Assembly: GCF_014650655.1 (NCBI RefSeq)
Contig: NZ_BMVJ01000002.1
Coordinates: 9,865-45,809 of the forward strand
Direction of reading: 5' to 3'
From: Streptomyces anandii JCM 4720
Lineage (GTDB): Bacteria; Actinomycetota; Actinomycetes; Streptomycetales; Streptomycetaceae
DNA length: 35,945 bases
Part shown: one piece after another, positions 24,409 to 33,648 of the stretch
How positions within the stretch are numbered: position 1 is the first letter of the stretch
Layout: the number at the start of each line of letters is the position of its first letter
The notes under the pieces: generated by a model
Database searches by the model: none
Told to the model about the DNA's origin: nothing
Seen by the model: only the letters and a program-made list of their open reading frames with translations
Translations under genes and position numbers: made by a program

Positions 24409-25640
24409 ATGTCGTACGTGGAAATGCCGGGCGCCAAGGTCCCGATCCGTATGTGGACCGACCCCGCGACCGTCGAGGACGTCGCGATGCGTCAGTTGCA
24501 CAACGTCTCGACCCTGCCCTGGATCAAGGGCCTCGCCGTCATGCCGGACGTCCACTACGGAAAGGGCGCCACGGTCGGCTCGGTGATCGCCATGCGGGGT
24601 GCGGTCTGCCCTGCGGCGGTGGGCGTGGACATCGGCTGCGGGATGTCGGCGGTGAGGACGTCGCTGACATCGGCTGCGGGATGTCGGCGGTGAGGACGTC
24701 GCTGACGGCCAACGACCTTCCGGGCGACCTGTCCCGGCTGCGCTCGAAGATCGAGCAGGCGATCCCGGTGGGCCGGGGGATGCACGACGACCCGGTCGAG
24801 CCGGGCCGCTTCCACGGACTGGCCACCTCCGGCTGGGACGACTTCTGGGGGCGGTTCGACGGAGTGGCCGATGCGGTCAGGTTCCGCCAGGAACGGGCCA
24901 CCAGGCAGATGGGCACGCTCGGTTCCGGCAACCACTTCGTCGAGGTGTGCACGGACGAGGCCGGTTCGGTGTGGCTGATGCTCCACTCCGGTTCCCGCAA
25001 CATCGGCAAGGAACTCGCCGAGCACCACATAGGCGTGGCCCAGAAGCTCCCGCACAACCAGGACCTGGTCGACCGCGACCTCGCGGTCTTCGTGTCGGAC
25101 ACCCCGCAGATGGCGGCCTACCGCAACGACCTGTTCTGGGCGCAGGAGTACGCCAAGTACAACCGCACGCTCATGATGGCGCTCCTCAAGGACGTGATCC
25201 GCAAGGAGTTCAAGAAGGCGAAGCCCGTCTTCGAGCCGGAGATCTCCTGCCACCACAACTACGTGGCCGAGGAGCGCTACGACGGCATGGACCTGCTCGT
25301 CACCCGCAAGGGCGCGATCCGCGCGGGCTCCGGCGACTACGGGATCATCCCCGGTTCCATGGGCACGGGCTCGTACATCGTCAAGGGTCTCGGCAACGAG
25401 AAGTCCTTCAACTCCGCCTCCCACGGCGCCGGCCGGCGCATGAGCCGCAACGCCGCCAAGCGCCGCTTCTCCACCAAGGACCTGGAGGAGCAGACGCGGG
25501 GCGTGGAGTGCCGCAAGGACTCCGGCGTGGTCGACGAGATCCCGGGCGCCTACAAGTCGATCGACCAGGTCATCGACCAGCAGCGCGACCTGGTGGAGAT
25601 CGTGGCCAGGCTCAGGCAGGTCGTCTGCGTGAAGGGCTGA
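24409..25640 (+). pseudogene. rtcB: RtcB-type RNA ligase gene, frameshifted by a 38-bp tandem duplication
   Basis: Starts ATG 24409 (MSYVEMPGAKVPIRMWTDPA) after GAGGAAG. RtcB joins RNA 2',3'-cyclic phosphate or 3'-phosphate ends to 5'-OH ends using GTP and Mn2+. The first frame runs to TGA 24691-24693 (94 codons, including HYGKGATVGSVI and VGVDIGCGMSAVRTSL). The second frame continues to 25640 with RSKIEQAIPVG, QMGTLGSGNHFVEV, LHSGSRNIGKELAEHH, SCHHNYVAEE, KGAIRAGSGDYGIIPGSMG and SHGAGRRMSR. A perfect 38-bp duplication (24628-24665 repeated at 24666-24703) breaks the frame; with one copy removed the gene gives 397 residues, the normal length. The duplicated DIGCGM holds metal-binding Asp and Cys. 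No other defect is visible. The second part could restart at ATG 24681 or GTG 24690. Confidence 0.9.
24628..24706. repeat. Perfect 38-bp tandem duplication inside rtcB
   Basis: Two adjoining identical units, 24628-24665 and 24666-24703, plus 3 further matching bases. The unit begins GACATCGGCTGCGGGATG and ends GAGGACGTCGCT, encoding DIGCGMSAVRTSL. As 38 is not a multiple of three, it shifts the frame. Confidence 0.98.
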
Positions 25641-25676
25641 CGCGGGGGGCCTGCGAGACCGGGCGGTGCCCCGGGC

Positions 25677-25850
25677 CTACTTGGCGTGGCGGACCGCGAA
25701 GATCATCACGAAGGCCACCACGTGGATGCCGAAGAGGAAGTAGCCGAGGTAGTACCAGACGTAGCGCTCGCGCTTCTTCTCCAGGGCCAGGCGCTGCTGT
25801 TCGGCGTCGTCGGGCCGCTCGTCGCCGGTGGGCGTGGTCGAGTCCGTCAT
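25677..25850 (-). CDS. Small single-span membrane protein
   Basis: 57 residues from ATG 25850, with GGGAG upstream. A charged, Glu/Gln/Lys/Arg-rich cytoplasmic start (EQQRLALEKKRERY) leads to one hydrophobic span (YYLGYFLFGIHVVAFVMIFA) and a short basic end. Not recognised as a named family with certainty. Its start overlaps the stop of the dehydrogenase gene (TGATG), so it is coupled to it. Confidence 0.75.
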   Translation of the reverse strand: MTDSTTPTGDERPDDAEQQRLALEKKRERYVWYYLGYFLFGIHVVAFVMIFAVRHAK

Positions 25851-26626
25851 CACCGCTCCCTGTGGACCTTGGTGTTCGACGCCTGGGCGCGGGGGCGGAC
25901 GACCAGCAGGTCGATGTTGACGTGGCTGGGGCGGGTGACCGCCCAGGTGATGGTGTCGGCCACGTCGTCGGCCGTCAGGGGCTCGGCCACGCCCTCGTAG
26001 ACCTTGTCGGCCCTCTCCCGGTCGCCACCGAAGCGGGTCAGGGCGAACTCGTCGGTCCTGACCATGCCGGGCGCGATCTCGATCACCCGCACCGGCCTGC
26101 CGACGATCTCCAGGCGGAGGGTCTCCGCGAGGACGTGCGCGCCGTGCTTGGCGGCGACGTACCCCGCGCCGCCCTCGTAGGTGGCGTGGCCCGCCGTGGA
26201 GGAGACGACCACGACCGTGCCGTCGCCGCTCGCCTCCAGCTTGGGCAGCAGGGCCTGGGTGAGGTTCAGGGTGCCGAGGACGTTCGTCTCGTACATCGTG
26301 CGCCAGTCGGCCGGGTCGCCGGTGGCGACCGGGTCGGCGCCGAGCGCGCCGCCCGCGTTGTTGACGAGCACGCCGACGGTGGCGAAGGCCGTGGCGAACT
26401 CGTCCACCGCCGCACGGTCGGTGACGTCCAGCTGGTAGGCCGTCGCCGCGTGACCGGCCGCGTCGATCTCCTCGGCGAGCGCCTCTATGCGGTCCTTGCG
26501 GCGGGCGGTCAGCACGACGCGGTAACCGGCGGCGGCGAGCTGCCGGGCCGTGGCGGCGCCGATGCCGCTGCTCGCACCGGTGACGACGGCGATGCGGGAG
26601 GCGGCGGACGGGGCGGCGGTGGCCAT
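25850..26626 (-). CDS. Short-chain dehydrogenase/reductase
   Basis: 258 residues from ATG 26626 (GAGGAGC upstream). A classical SDR: cofactor motif VVTGASSGIGAATARQLA, the TARRKDR segment favouring NADP(H), LDVTD, VLVNNAGGALG, and the catalytic set Ser in VVSSTAGHATYEG with YVAAK. The APGMVRTDEF segment closes the site. It most resembles YdfG/serine- or 3-hydroxy-acid-type NADP-dependent dehydrogenases; the substrate is not known. Cytoplasmic. It is followed by the coupled 57-residue membrane protein. Confidence 0.92.
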   Translation of the reverse strand: MATAAPSAASRIAVVTGASSGIGAATARQLAAAGYRVVLTARRKDRIEALAEEIDAAGHAATAYQLDVTDRAAVDEFATAFATVGVLVNNAGGALGADPVATGDPADWRTMYETNVLGTLNLTQALLPKLEASGDGTVVVVSSTAGHATYEGGAGYVAAKHGAHVLAETLRLEIVGRPVRVIEIAPGMVRTDEFALTRFGGDRERADKVYEGVAEPLTADDVADTITWAVTRPSHVNIDLLVVRPRAQASNTKVHRER

Positions 26627-26731
26627 GGGCTGCTCCTCGGTCGTACGGCGATGGTCCGTGCCCAGGGTAGGTGACCCCGCTCGAGGCGTGATGGGCCGTC
26701 CGGCCCTCGGGCGTCCTTCCGCTCCGGGCGC

Positions 26732-27070
26732 TCAGCCGCCGTTGCGCGGCGCCCACATGATCACGGCCATCCCGGCCAGGCAGATCAGCGCGCCCGTCAC
26801 GTCCCAGCGGTCGGGCCGGTAGCCGTCCGCGAGCGCGCCCCACAGCAGGGAGCCGGCGATGAAGATCCCGCCGTAGGCGGCGAGGATGCGGCCGAAGTGG
26901 GCGTCCGGCTGGAAGGTGGCGACGAAGCCGTACGCGCCGAGCGCCAGCACCCCGCCCGCGGCCCACAGCCAGCCCCGCTGCTCCCGCACGCCCTGCCAGA
27001 CCAGCCAGGCGCCCCCGATCTCGAAGATCGCGGCGACGACGAAGAGGGCGGCGGAGCGGAGGATCGGCAT
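26732..27070 (-). CDS. YnfA/UPF0060 family membrane protein
   Basis: 112 residues from ATG 27070, normal family length. Four membrane spans are visible ([80 protein letters not shown]). The [10 protein letters not shown] and AYGGIFI segments are typical of the family, a relative of small multidrug resistance transporters; its cargo is not established. Divergent from the MFS gene across 77 bp. Confidence 0.92.
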   Translation of the reverse strand: MPILRSAALFVVAAIFEIGGAWLVWQGVREQRGWLWAAGGVLALGAYGFVATFQPDAHFGRILAAYGGIFIAGSLLWGALADGYRPDRWDVTGALICLAGMAVIMWAPRNGG

Positions 27071-27147
27071 GGGGGCCAGCTTCGCACGGGCCTCGCGCCG
27101 GTCCGTCTCTGGTTGGATGGCCGGGTCGCGGCGGAGGAGGAGCGGGC

Positions 27148-28428
27148 GTGGGCGAGGGCACTGGCACCGGCGCGAGGCGGACGCTGGGCCGGCGGTTCGG
27201 GTGGCTGTGGGCCGCGTACGCGGTCAGCACCTTCGGGTCCTGGCTCGCCTTCGACGCCTTCGCGCTGATCGCGGTGCTGGTGCTGCACGCCGGGTCGGCG
27301 CAGGTGTCCCTGCTGGCGGCGGCCGGGCTCGCGGTGGGCGCGGTGGTGGCGGTGCCGCTCGGGCCGTGGATGGAGTTCCGGCGCAAGCGGCCGGTGATGA
27401 TCGGCACGGATCTGGTGCGGTTCGCCGCGCTGGCGAGCGTGCCGGCGGCGTACGCGTTCGGCGCGCTCGGGTTCGGGCAGCTGCTGGTGGTGTCGGTGGT
27501 GGTCGCGGCGGCCGACATCGCGTTCGGGGCGGCGAGCGGGGCTTGTCTCAAGCACCTGGTGCCGCCCGGGGACCTGCTGGTCGCCAACAGCAGGTTCGAG
27601 TCGACGACCTGGACGGCGACTGTGCTGGGGCCGCCCGCCGGGGGTCTGATGGTCGGGGCGTTCGGGCCGGTGGTGACCGTGGCGGCGGACGCGGTCAGCT
27701 ATCTGCTGTCGGCGGCCGGGATCCGCGCGATCGGCGGGAGCGAGAAGCGGCCCGTGCGCCCGGGGCACGGCGAGGAGGGGCGGACGCGGCTGCGGGCGGC
27801 GGACCTCGCCGAGGGCTGGCGGTTCGTCCTCCGGCATCCGGCGCTGCGTCCGCTGTTCTTCAACACGGTCCTGGTGAACTCCCTGATCATGGCGTCCTCG
27901 CCGTTGCTCGCCGTGCTGATGCTTGGCCCGCTCGGCTTCGCGCCGTGGCAGTACGGCCTCGCCTTCGCGGTGCCCTGCCTGGGCGGTCTCGTGGGCTCCC
28001 GGCTGGCCCGCCGGCTGGTCGCCCGGTTCGGGCAGCGCGGGGTGCTGCTGGGGTCGGGCGTGCTGCGGGCCTGCTGGTCGGTGGGGCTGGCGTTCGTACG
28101 GCCGGGGGTGGCCGGGCTGGCGCTGGTGATGGGCGTCGAGGTGGTGCTGATCGCCTGCTGCGCGGTGTTCAACCCCGTGTTCGCCACCCACCGGCTGGAG
28201 CAGACCCCGTCCGACCGGGTCGCGCGGGTGCTGTCGGCCTGGTCGGTCACCGGCAAGGCGGCCACCGCGGCGATGACCGGGCTGTGGGGCCTGCTGGCGG
28301 CGCTGGCCGGCCCGCGCACCGCCATAGGCGTCGCGGGCCTGCTGCTGCTCGCCACCCCGCTGCTGCTGCCGTGGCGCGAGCGGACGCCGGAGGCGGAGCC
28401 GCTGCCGGCGGTCGCGGACGCGGTGTAG
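27148..28428 (+). CDS. MFS transporter (efflux type)
   Basis: 426 residues from GTG 27148, preceded by GGAGGAGGAGC. About 12 hydrophobic segments, with the inter-span loop [20 protein letters not shown] between spans 2 and 3, which is the family A-type basic loop of major facilitator proteins. [20 protein letters not shown] and [20 protein letters not shown] resemble MFS_3/enterobactin-exporter-like members. Substrate unknown; drug or metabolite export is likely. Divergent from the YnfA-like gene, and upstream of the deleted luciferase-like locus. Confidence 0.9.
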   Translation: MGEGTGTGARRTLGRRFGWLWAAYAVSTFGSWLAFDAFALIAVLVLHAGSAQVSLLAAAGLAVGAVVAVPLGPWMEFRRKRPVMIGTDLVRFAALASVPAAYAFGALGFGQLLVVSVVVAAADIAFGAASGACLKHLVPPGDLLVANSRFESTTWTATVLGPPAGGLMVGAFGPVVTVAADAVSYLLSAAGIRAIGGSEKRPVRPGHGEEGRTRLRAADLAEGWRFVLRHPALRPLFFNTVLVNSLIMASSPLLAVLMLGPLGFAPWQYGLAFAVPCLGGLVGSRLARRLVARFGQRGVLLGSGVLRACWSVGLAFVRPGVAGLALVMGVEVVLIACCAVFNPVFATHRLEQTPSDRVARVLSAWSVTGKAATAAMTGLWGLLAALAGPRTAIGVAGLLLLATPLLLPWRERTPEAEPLPAVADAV

Positions 28429-28496
28429 GCGCCGGAGCGGCTACTGCCGCCCGCGCGGCCAGGGGAATACCGCCGACCAGGGGGCCGCTGGACGGG

Positions 28497-28514
28497 TATA
28501 GTTGAACAATCAAC
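28497..28514 (+). promoter_or_regulatory. Promoter -10 with overlapping dyad before the luciferase-like remnant
   Basis: TATAGT (28497-28502) fits a -10 box and runs into GTTGA-ACAA-TCAAC (28501-28514), a perfect 5-bp dyad of the kind bound by MarR-type repressors. A good ribosome-binding site GGGAGGTGAG and ATG 28535 follow. The control region outlived the genes it served. Confidence 0.5.
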
Positions 28515-28534
28515 AACCTGGGAGGTGAGCGACC

Positions 28535-28710
28535 ATGCAGTTCGGGATCTTCAGCGTCGGCGACGTCACGCCGGACCCGACCACCGGCCGTACGCCGACC
28601 GTGGCCGCCCTCATCCCGCCACCCTGCCCACCCCCCGCCGCGAGCAGGCCGAGCCGGACGCCTTCGAGGTCGTGCCCTTCGAGCAACAACTGGCGGCACT
28701 GCGCGACTGA
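28535..28710 (+). pseudogene. Deletion scar: start of a luciferase-like monooxygenase joined to the end of an FMN reductase
   Basis: From ATG 28535 the frame gives MQFGIFSVGDVTPDPTTGRT, the conserved opening of CE1758-type LLM flavin-dependent monooxygenases, then after about 24 codons becomes meaningless. In a second frame ending at TGA 28708-28710, the sequence REQAEPDAFEVVPFEQQLAA resembles the C-terminal end of the NADPH-dependent FMN reductases (CE1759 type) that usually follow that monooxygenase gene. The simplest reading is one internal deletion (junction about 28600-28625) that removed most of both genes. The N-terminal match is firm; the C-terminal match is from memory and less sure. 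Confidence 0.65.
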
Positions 28711-28722
28711 CCCCCCGCCCCC

Positions 28723-28736
28723 CCCGCCTCGGCGGG
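28723..28736. terminator. Short GC hairpin after the deletion scar
   Basis: CCCGCC-TC-GGCGGG, a 6-bp stem 13 bp past the TGA of the remnant frame. Weak evidence; the rest of 28711-28915 shows no gene. Confidence 0.4.
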
Positions 28737-28915
28737 CGGCCCACCCGCTGCCGTGCCGGCCAGGTGGGCGAACCCCCGTATCGCGGGAGTGACGGTGAGA
28801 GGACGGTAGGCGGGCGCCGCCGGTTGCCTCCGGATCGGTGAGAGGCGGGTAAAAAGGGTGATCGTAGACCCACCCGTCCAGGCCACGGGGCTGTCGGCCT
28901 TGGCAGACTGGACGC

Positions 28916-29674
<759 letters not shown>

Positions 29675-31153
29675 GTGGGCCGCCTCGCGCGGCTGCTGGA
29701 CCGACCGCGGCCCGGACTGTCCTCGCTGAGGACCACCTTCGCGGTGCTCTTCGCCGTGGTGACCGCGGCCGTGACGGTCCTCGTCGGCATCCTGTCGTAC
29801 AACTCCGCCGCCCGGCTGGTGCGCGTGGACGAGCAGTCGGTGTTCACCCAGGTCGTGCAGGACGTCCAGGACGAGGTGCGGCGCTACGACCGTACGCCCG
29901 CCGACTTCTCCTCCTCCCGGCCCGGGCACGAGGTGGTGCGGCCCAGCCGCACCGACGTCCAGGTGCTCGGCGACAACGGCCAGATCGTCGACCACGGCAG
30001 CCCCCAACTGCCCGTCACCGCCCGGGACCGGGCGACGGCCGCCTCGCCCAAGGCGGGCAAGACCGTCGAGTACCGGGACGTCGTCGTCGCCGACGACGTG
30101 TACCGCATCGCGACGGTCGCGCTCGGCGACGGACGCGGCGCCGTGCAGGTCGCCCAGGAGTTCAGCGACACCGAGGACCTGCTGCGCGCGCTGCAGCAGC
30201 GCACGCTGATCCTCATGGGCGTCGTGGTGATCGCGGCCGGCCTGTGCGGCTGGTGGCTGGCCCGGCGCATCACGCGCCGGCTGCGCATACTCACCGCCGC
30301 CGCCGAGAACGTGGCCCGCACCCGGCAGCTCGGCGTCCAGGTGCCCGTCACCGGCTACGACGAAGTGGGCCGCCTCGGCCGCGCCTTCGACCGCATGCTG
30401 GGGCGGCTCGCCCAGTCCGAGGAGGACCAGCGCCGCCTGGTCCAGGACGCGGGCCACGAACTGCGCACCCCGCTGACCTCGCTGCGTACGAACATCTCGC
30501 TGCTGCGCCGGATCGACGAACTGCCGTCCGCCACCCGCGAGGAACTCGTCGCCGACCTCACCCAGGAGGCCCGCGAGCTGACCGACCTGGTCAACGAGCT
30601 CGTCGACCTCGCGGCCGGGCAGTCCGACGCCGAGCCGCCGCAGCGGGTCGACCTCGCCGACATCGCCGAGGACGTCGCCGGCCTCGCGCGCCGGCGCACC
30701 GGGCGCGACATCGTGGTGCGGGCGAGCGGCGACACGACGACCGACGGGCGGCCGGCCATGCTCCAGCGGGCCGTGTCCAACCTGGTGGAGAACGCCACCA
30801 AGTTCGACCGCGACGGCAGACAGCCCATCGAGATCGCCGTCACCGGTCCAGCCCGGCGCGGCACGGTCCGCGTCGAGGTCCTCGACCGGGGGCCGGGCAT
30901 CGCCGCGGGCGACCTGATCCGCGTCTTCGACCGCTTCTACCGCGCCCCCGACGCCCGCTCCCTGCCCGGCTCCGGCCTCGGCCTGTCCATCGTCCGCGAG
31001 GTCGCCATGGCCCACGGCGGCGCGCCCTTCGCCTTCCGCCGCGAGGGCGGCGGCGCGGTGATCGGCTTCACCGTGGGCGCGGACAGCTACCGCGGCGAGC
31101 GCGGCCACCACGACGGCACGGGTACGACGGCCGGGACCCGGGGCGGCATCTGA
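29675..31153 (+). CDS. Sensor histidine kinase (MprB-like)
   Basis: 492 residues from GTG 29675, directly after the response regulator stop. Two membrane spans (about 20-42 and about 178-195) flank an outside sensor region of about 135 residues. A HAMP segment (RRITRRLRILTAAAENVART) follows, then the H-box RLVQDAGHELRTPLTSLRTN with His261, and the ATPase: N-box NLVENATKFD, G1 DRGPGIAAGD, F-box FDRFYRA, G2 GSGLGLSIVRE. Together with the regulator it resembles mycobacterial MprAB, which senses envelope stress. The Gly/His/Thr-rich C-terminal tail is outside the catalytic fold. Confidence 0.93.
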   Translation: MGRLARLLDRPRPGLSSLRTTFAVLFAVVTAAVTVLVGILSYNSAARLVRVDEQSVFTQVVQDVQDEVRRYDRTPADFSSSRPGHEVVRPSRTDVQVLGDNGQIVDHGSPQLPVTARDRATAASPKAGKTVEYRDVVVADDVYRIATVALGDGRGAVQVAQEFSDTEDLLRALQQRTLILMGVVVIAAGLCGWWLARRITRRLRILTAAAENVARTRQLGVQVPVTGYDEVGRLGRAFDRMLGRLAQSEEDQRRLVQDAGHELRTPLTSLRTNISLLRRIDELPSATREELVADLTQEARELTDLVNELVDLAAGQSDAEPPQRVDLADIAEDVAGLARRRTGRDIVVRASGDTTTDGRPAMLQRAVSNLVENATKFDRDGRQPIEIAVTGPARRGTVRVEVLDRGPGIAAGDLIRVFDRFYRAPDARSLPGSGLGLSIVREVAMAHGGAPFAFRREGGGAVIGFTVGADSYRGERGHHDGTGTTAGTRGGI

Positions 31154-31199
31154 CCGCCGGCCCGGGTACGCCGGCCGGAACCGCGGGCTCAGGTGGGTG

Positions 31200-33005
31200 T
31201 CAGGGGGTTTCGGCCGGGGCCGGGACCTGCTTGCGGCGGGTGAAGGAGGGGAGGGCCGGCGGGGTCAGGAAGCCCTCGGCGCGGGCGCTGGCGATGCCGA
31301 TGCGCGGGATGTCGCCGCTCTTGGCGAACAGCAGGAAGCGGGGCTCCCACACGGGCCGGTACTTGGCGTTGGCGCGGTACAGGGACTCGATCTGCCACCA
31401 GCGCGAGAAGAAGGTGAGCACCGAGCGCCACAGCCGCAGCACCGGCCCGGCGCCGAGCCGGGAGCCGCGCTCGAAGACCGACCGGAACATCGCGAAGTTC
31501 AGCGACACCCGGCGCACCCCGATCTCCTGGGCGCGCAGCAGCAGTTCGACCACCATGAACTCCATCAGCCCGTTCTCGCAGTCGCGGTCACGGCGCATCA
31601 GGTCCAGGGACAGCCCCTGCTCGCCCCACGGCACGAAGCTCAGCAGCGCACGCGGCTCGCCGTCGGCGTCCCGGCACTCCAGCATCACGCAGCGCCCGTC
31701 GTCCGGATCACCGAGCCGCCCGAGCGCCATGGAGAAACCGCGCTCGGTGGCCCCGTCGCGCCAGTGGTCGGCGCGGTCGACGAGCCGTGCCATCTCGTCG
31801 TCGGGGATGTCCTCGTGGCGGCGGATGCGCACGGTGTACCCGGCGCGGCGCACCCGGTTGTGCGCCTGCCGCACGACCCGCATGGCGCGCCCCTCCAGGC
31901 TGAAGTCGGCCACCTCGACGATGGCCTCGTCACCGAGTTCGAGGGCGTCCAGGCCGTGGCGGGCGTAGATCGTGCCGGCCTCCTCGCTCGCGCCCATCAC
32001 GGCCGGCGTCCACGCGTGCCGGCGGGCCTCGGCGAGCCAGGCGTCGATGGCGCCGGGCCACGCCTCGGGGTCCCCGATGGGATCGCCCGAGGCCAGGCTC
32101 ACGGCGCCCACGACGCGGTAGGTGACCGCGGCCTTGCCGGTGGGGGAGAAGATCGCCGCCTTGTCGCGGCGCAGCGCGAAGTAGCCGAGGGAGTCGCGGT
32201 CGCCGTGCTTGGCGAGCAGTTCGCGCAGCCGCTGCTCGTCCTCCTCGCTGAGCAGGGCGCGGCCGCGGGGCGAGCGGAAGCAGGCGTACAGCACGAGCAG
32301 GAAGGTGGCCGCCATCAGGATGTTGATGGTGATGTCCACCCAGCGGGGCGCGTGCACGGCGGGCACCCGGTCGGCGAGCGGGCCGACGCTGACCCCGCGC
32401 AGCAGCGCGTAGACGACCTTGTCCGACAGCGAGCCGCCGGAGGTCTTGTTGGTGGCGTCGACCAGCCAGGTGCCGATCCCGCCGGTGACGAGCACGCCGC
32501 CGGCGCCCACCGCGAGGGCGAGCCGGGGGTTGGAGCGGTCGCCGATGGCGTTGAACTCCCGGCGGCCCACCAGCAGCGCGGCCACGAACAGTCCGGTGAG
32601 CGCGGTCGAGAGCCAGTTGAACAGGTGGTCCTGGAAGCCGTCCTGGGTGAGCGCGACGACGTAGAGCGCGAACAGGGGACCGGCGAGCAGCAGGTTGAAC
32701 ACCCAGGCCGCGCGCTTGCGCCGGCGCATCACCATCGCGAGGAACAGCGCGAGCGCCGCCGAGACCAGACCGGCGGTGGCGAGGTACGGCGTGAAGAACT
32801 CACCGCCGTTGTGCTCGTGGACCTCCTCGCGGAAGGGCAGCGAGAGCACCGCGACGATGTTGAGGAGCGCCAGCAGCCGCAGGTACCAGACGGTGGAGGC
32901 GGCGGCCCGCGCCCGCAGCCGGGGACCGGGCGAGGGGCGGGCGGCGGAGCGGGGATCACGCTGTGGGGGGATGACGACGGACTGCTGTGCGGGCATGGGT
33001 GACAT
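31200..33005 (-). CDS. MprF-like phosphatidylglycerol lysyltransferase (membrane protein plus DUF2156 domain)
   Basis: 601 residues from ATG 33005 (GAGGTG just upstream; ATG 32996 also possible). The N-terminal half has about six membrane spans (e.g. YLATAGLVSAALALFLAMVM, HLFNWLSTALTGLFVAALLV, ITINILMAATFLLVLYACF). The C-terminal half (from about 260) is an LPG_synthase_C/DUF2156 GNAT-like domain: DSLGYFALRRDKAAIFSPTG, VSLASGDPIGD, WTPAVMGASEEAGTIYARHG, LSLDLMRRDRD, LNFAMFRSVFERG, SLYRANAKYRPVWEPRFLLF. These proteins move lysine or alanine from aminoacyl-tRNA to phosphatidylglycerol, lowering membrane charge and protecting against cationic peptides. It is shorter than the classical 840-residue MprF, with fewer flippase spans. 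It is convergent with the sensor kinase gene. Confidence 0.88.
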   Translation of the reverse strand: MSPMPAQQSVVIPPQRDPRSAARPSPGPRLRARAAASTVWYLRLLALLNIVAVLSLPFREEVHEHNGGEFFTPYLATAGLVSAALALFLAMVMRRRKRAAWVFNLLLAGPLFALYVVALTQDGFQDHLFNWLSTALTGLFVAALLVGRREFNAIGDRSNPRLALAVGAGGVLVTGGIGTWLVDATNKTSGGSLSDKVVYALLRGVSVGPLADRVPAVHAPRWVDITINILMAATFLLVLYACFRSPRGRALLSEEDEQRLRELLAKHGDRDSLGYFALRRDKAAIFSPTGKAAVTYRVVGAVSLASGDPIGDPEAWPGAIDAWLAEARRHAWTPAVMGASEEAGTIYARHGLDALELGDEAIVEVADFSLEGRAMRVVRQAHNRVRRAGYTVRIRRHEDIPDDEMARLVDRADHWRDGATERGFSMALGRLGDPDDGRCVMLECRDADGEPRALLSFVPWGEQGLSLDLMRRDRDCENGLMEFMVVELLLRAQEIGVRRVSLNFAMFRSVFERGSRLGAGPVLRLWRSVLTFFSRWWQIESLYRANAKYRPVWEPRFLLFAKSGDIPRIGIASARAEGFLTPPALPSFTRRKQVPAPAETP

Positions 33006-33085
33006 GTCACCTCTGAGCGGGCCGGGAAACCGGCGGGGACGGGGCGGGCAGCCGGACGCGCGGTCCGCCGCACGCCCATGTCGCT

Positions 33086-33104
33086 GACCCTACGACTTGT
33101 AGGG
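33086..33104. promoter_or_regulatory. Operator-like dyad upstream of the MprF-like gene
   Basis: GACCCTACGACTTGTAGGG holds the perfect dyad ACCCTAC-N5-GTAGGGT (33087-33105), 81 bp upstream of the MprF-like start. It is almost the same as the site at 33649-33667, so one regulator probably binds both. The form is reminiscent of winged-helix repressors such as BlaI/MecI, but that is inference. Confidence 0.6.
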
Positions 33105-33162
33105 TAACGGAGCCGGAGGGGGCGTCCGGCCCTGGATTCTGTGGAAAAGGTAAGACTCGCCC

Positions 33163-33290
33163 GTGAGGACGCTGAGGATGCCGATGACGTTGAGGACACT
33201 GAGGGCTCAGTGAGGGCGCCGAGAGGGCGCCGAGGGCGCTGAGGTTGCCGTGAGGGCGCCGGGGCTGCCGGGAGGGCACCGGGGCCGGGG
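33163..33290. repeat. Degenerate short tandem repeats
   Basis: About 130 bp built from variants of a 9-12-bp unit (TGAGGACGC, TGAGGATGC, TGAGGACAC, TGAGGGCGCCG and so on) between the small membrane protein gene and the MprF-like promoter. No coding sense is seen. Origin by slippage is likely. Confidence 0.6.
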
Positions 33291-33303
33291 CGGCCGGCGG
33301 TTC

Positions 33304-33615
33304 TCAGCCGGCGCCGGGCCGGCCGTGGTCGGCCCCGGCGCGGGTCCGTCTGCGGGACGCCGTCAGCAGCCAGGCCAGGTTGCCCGCCGCCGCCCCGGCG
33401 GCCACGGTGGCCGCGATCACGCCCGCGGTGGCGAACCCGTCCCCGAACAGGTGCGGGCGCCGGTCGAGGCTGTGCAGCCCGAAGCCGCACAGCTGGTACA
33501 CCCCCACGGCGGCGATGGCCAGGCTCAGGACGAGCACCGCGACGGTCGCCGCGAACCCGCCCCCGCTCTCCTCGCCCCCGGCGGCGCCGGGCCCCGGACT
33601 GCGTGCCTCCTGCAT
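33304..33615 (-). CDS. Small two-span membrane protein
   Basis: 103 residues from ATG 33615, with GGGGGAG right before it. After a Gly/Glu-rich start there are two hydrophobic spans (TVAVLVLSLAIAAVGVYQLC and GVIAATVAAGAAAGNLAWLL) joined by a loop HSLDRRPHLFGDG, and a basic tail. No family recognised. A dyad like that of the MprF-like gene lies 34 bp upstream, so the two are probably co-regulated. Confidence 0.75.
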   Translation of the reverse strand: MQEARSPGPGAAGGEESGGGFAATVAVLVLSLAIAAVGVYQLCGFGLHSLDRRPHLFGDGFATAGVIAATVAAGAAAGNLAWLLTASRRRTRAGADHGRPGAG

Positions 33616-33648
33616 GGCTCCCCCGTCGACGGTCGAATGGCGAAGCTG

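Noticed and set aside
31154..31199. Terminator between the sensor kinase and the MprF-like gene
   Set aside because: Only a 6-bp CCGGCC/GGCCGG pairing is visible in the 46-bp gap, too weak to call.
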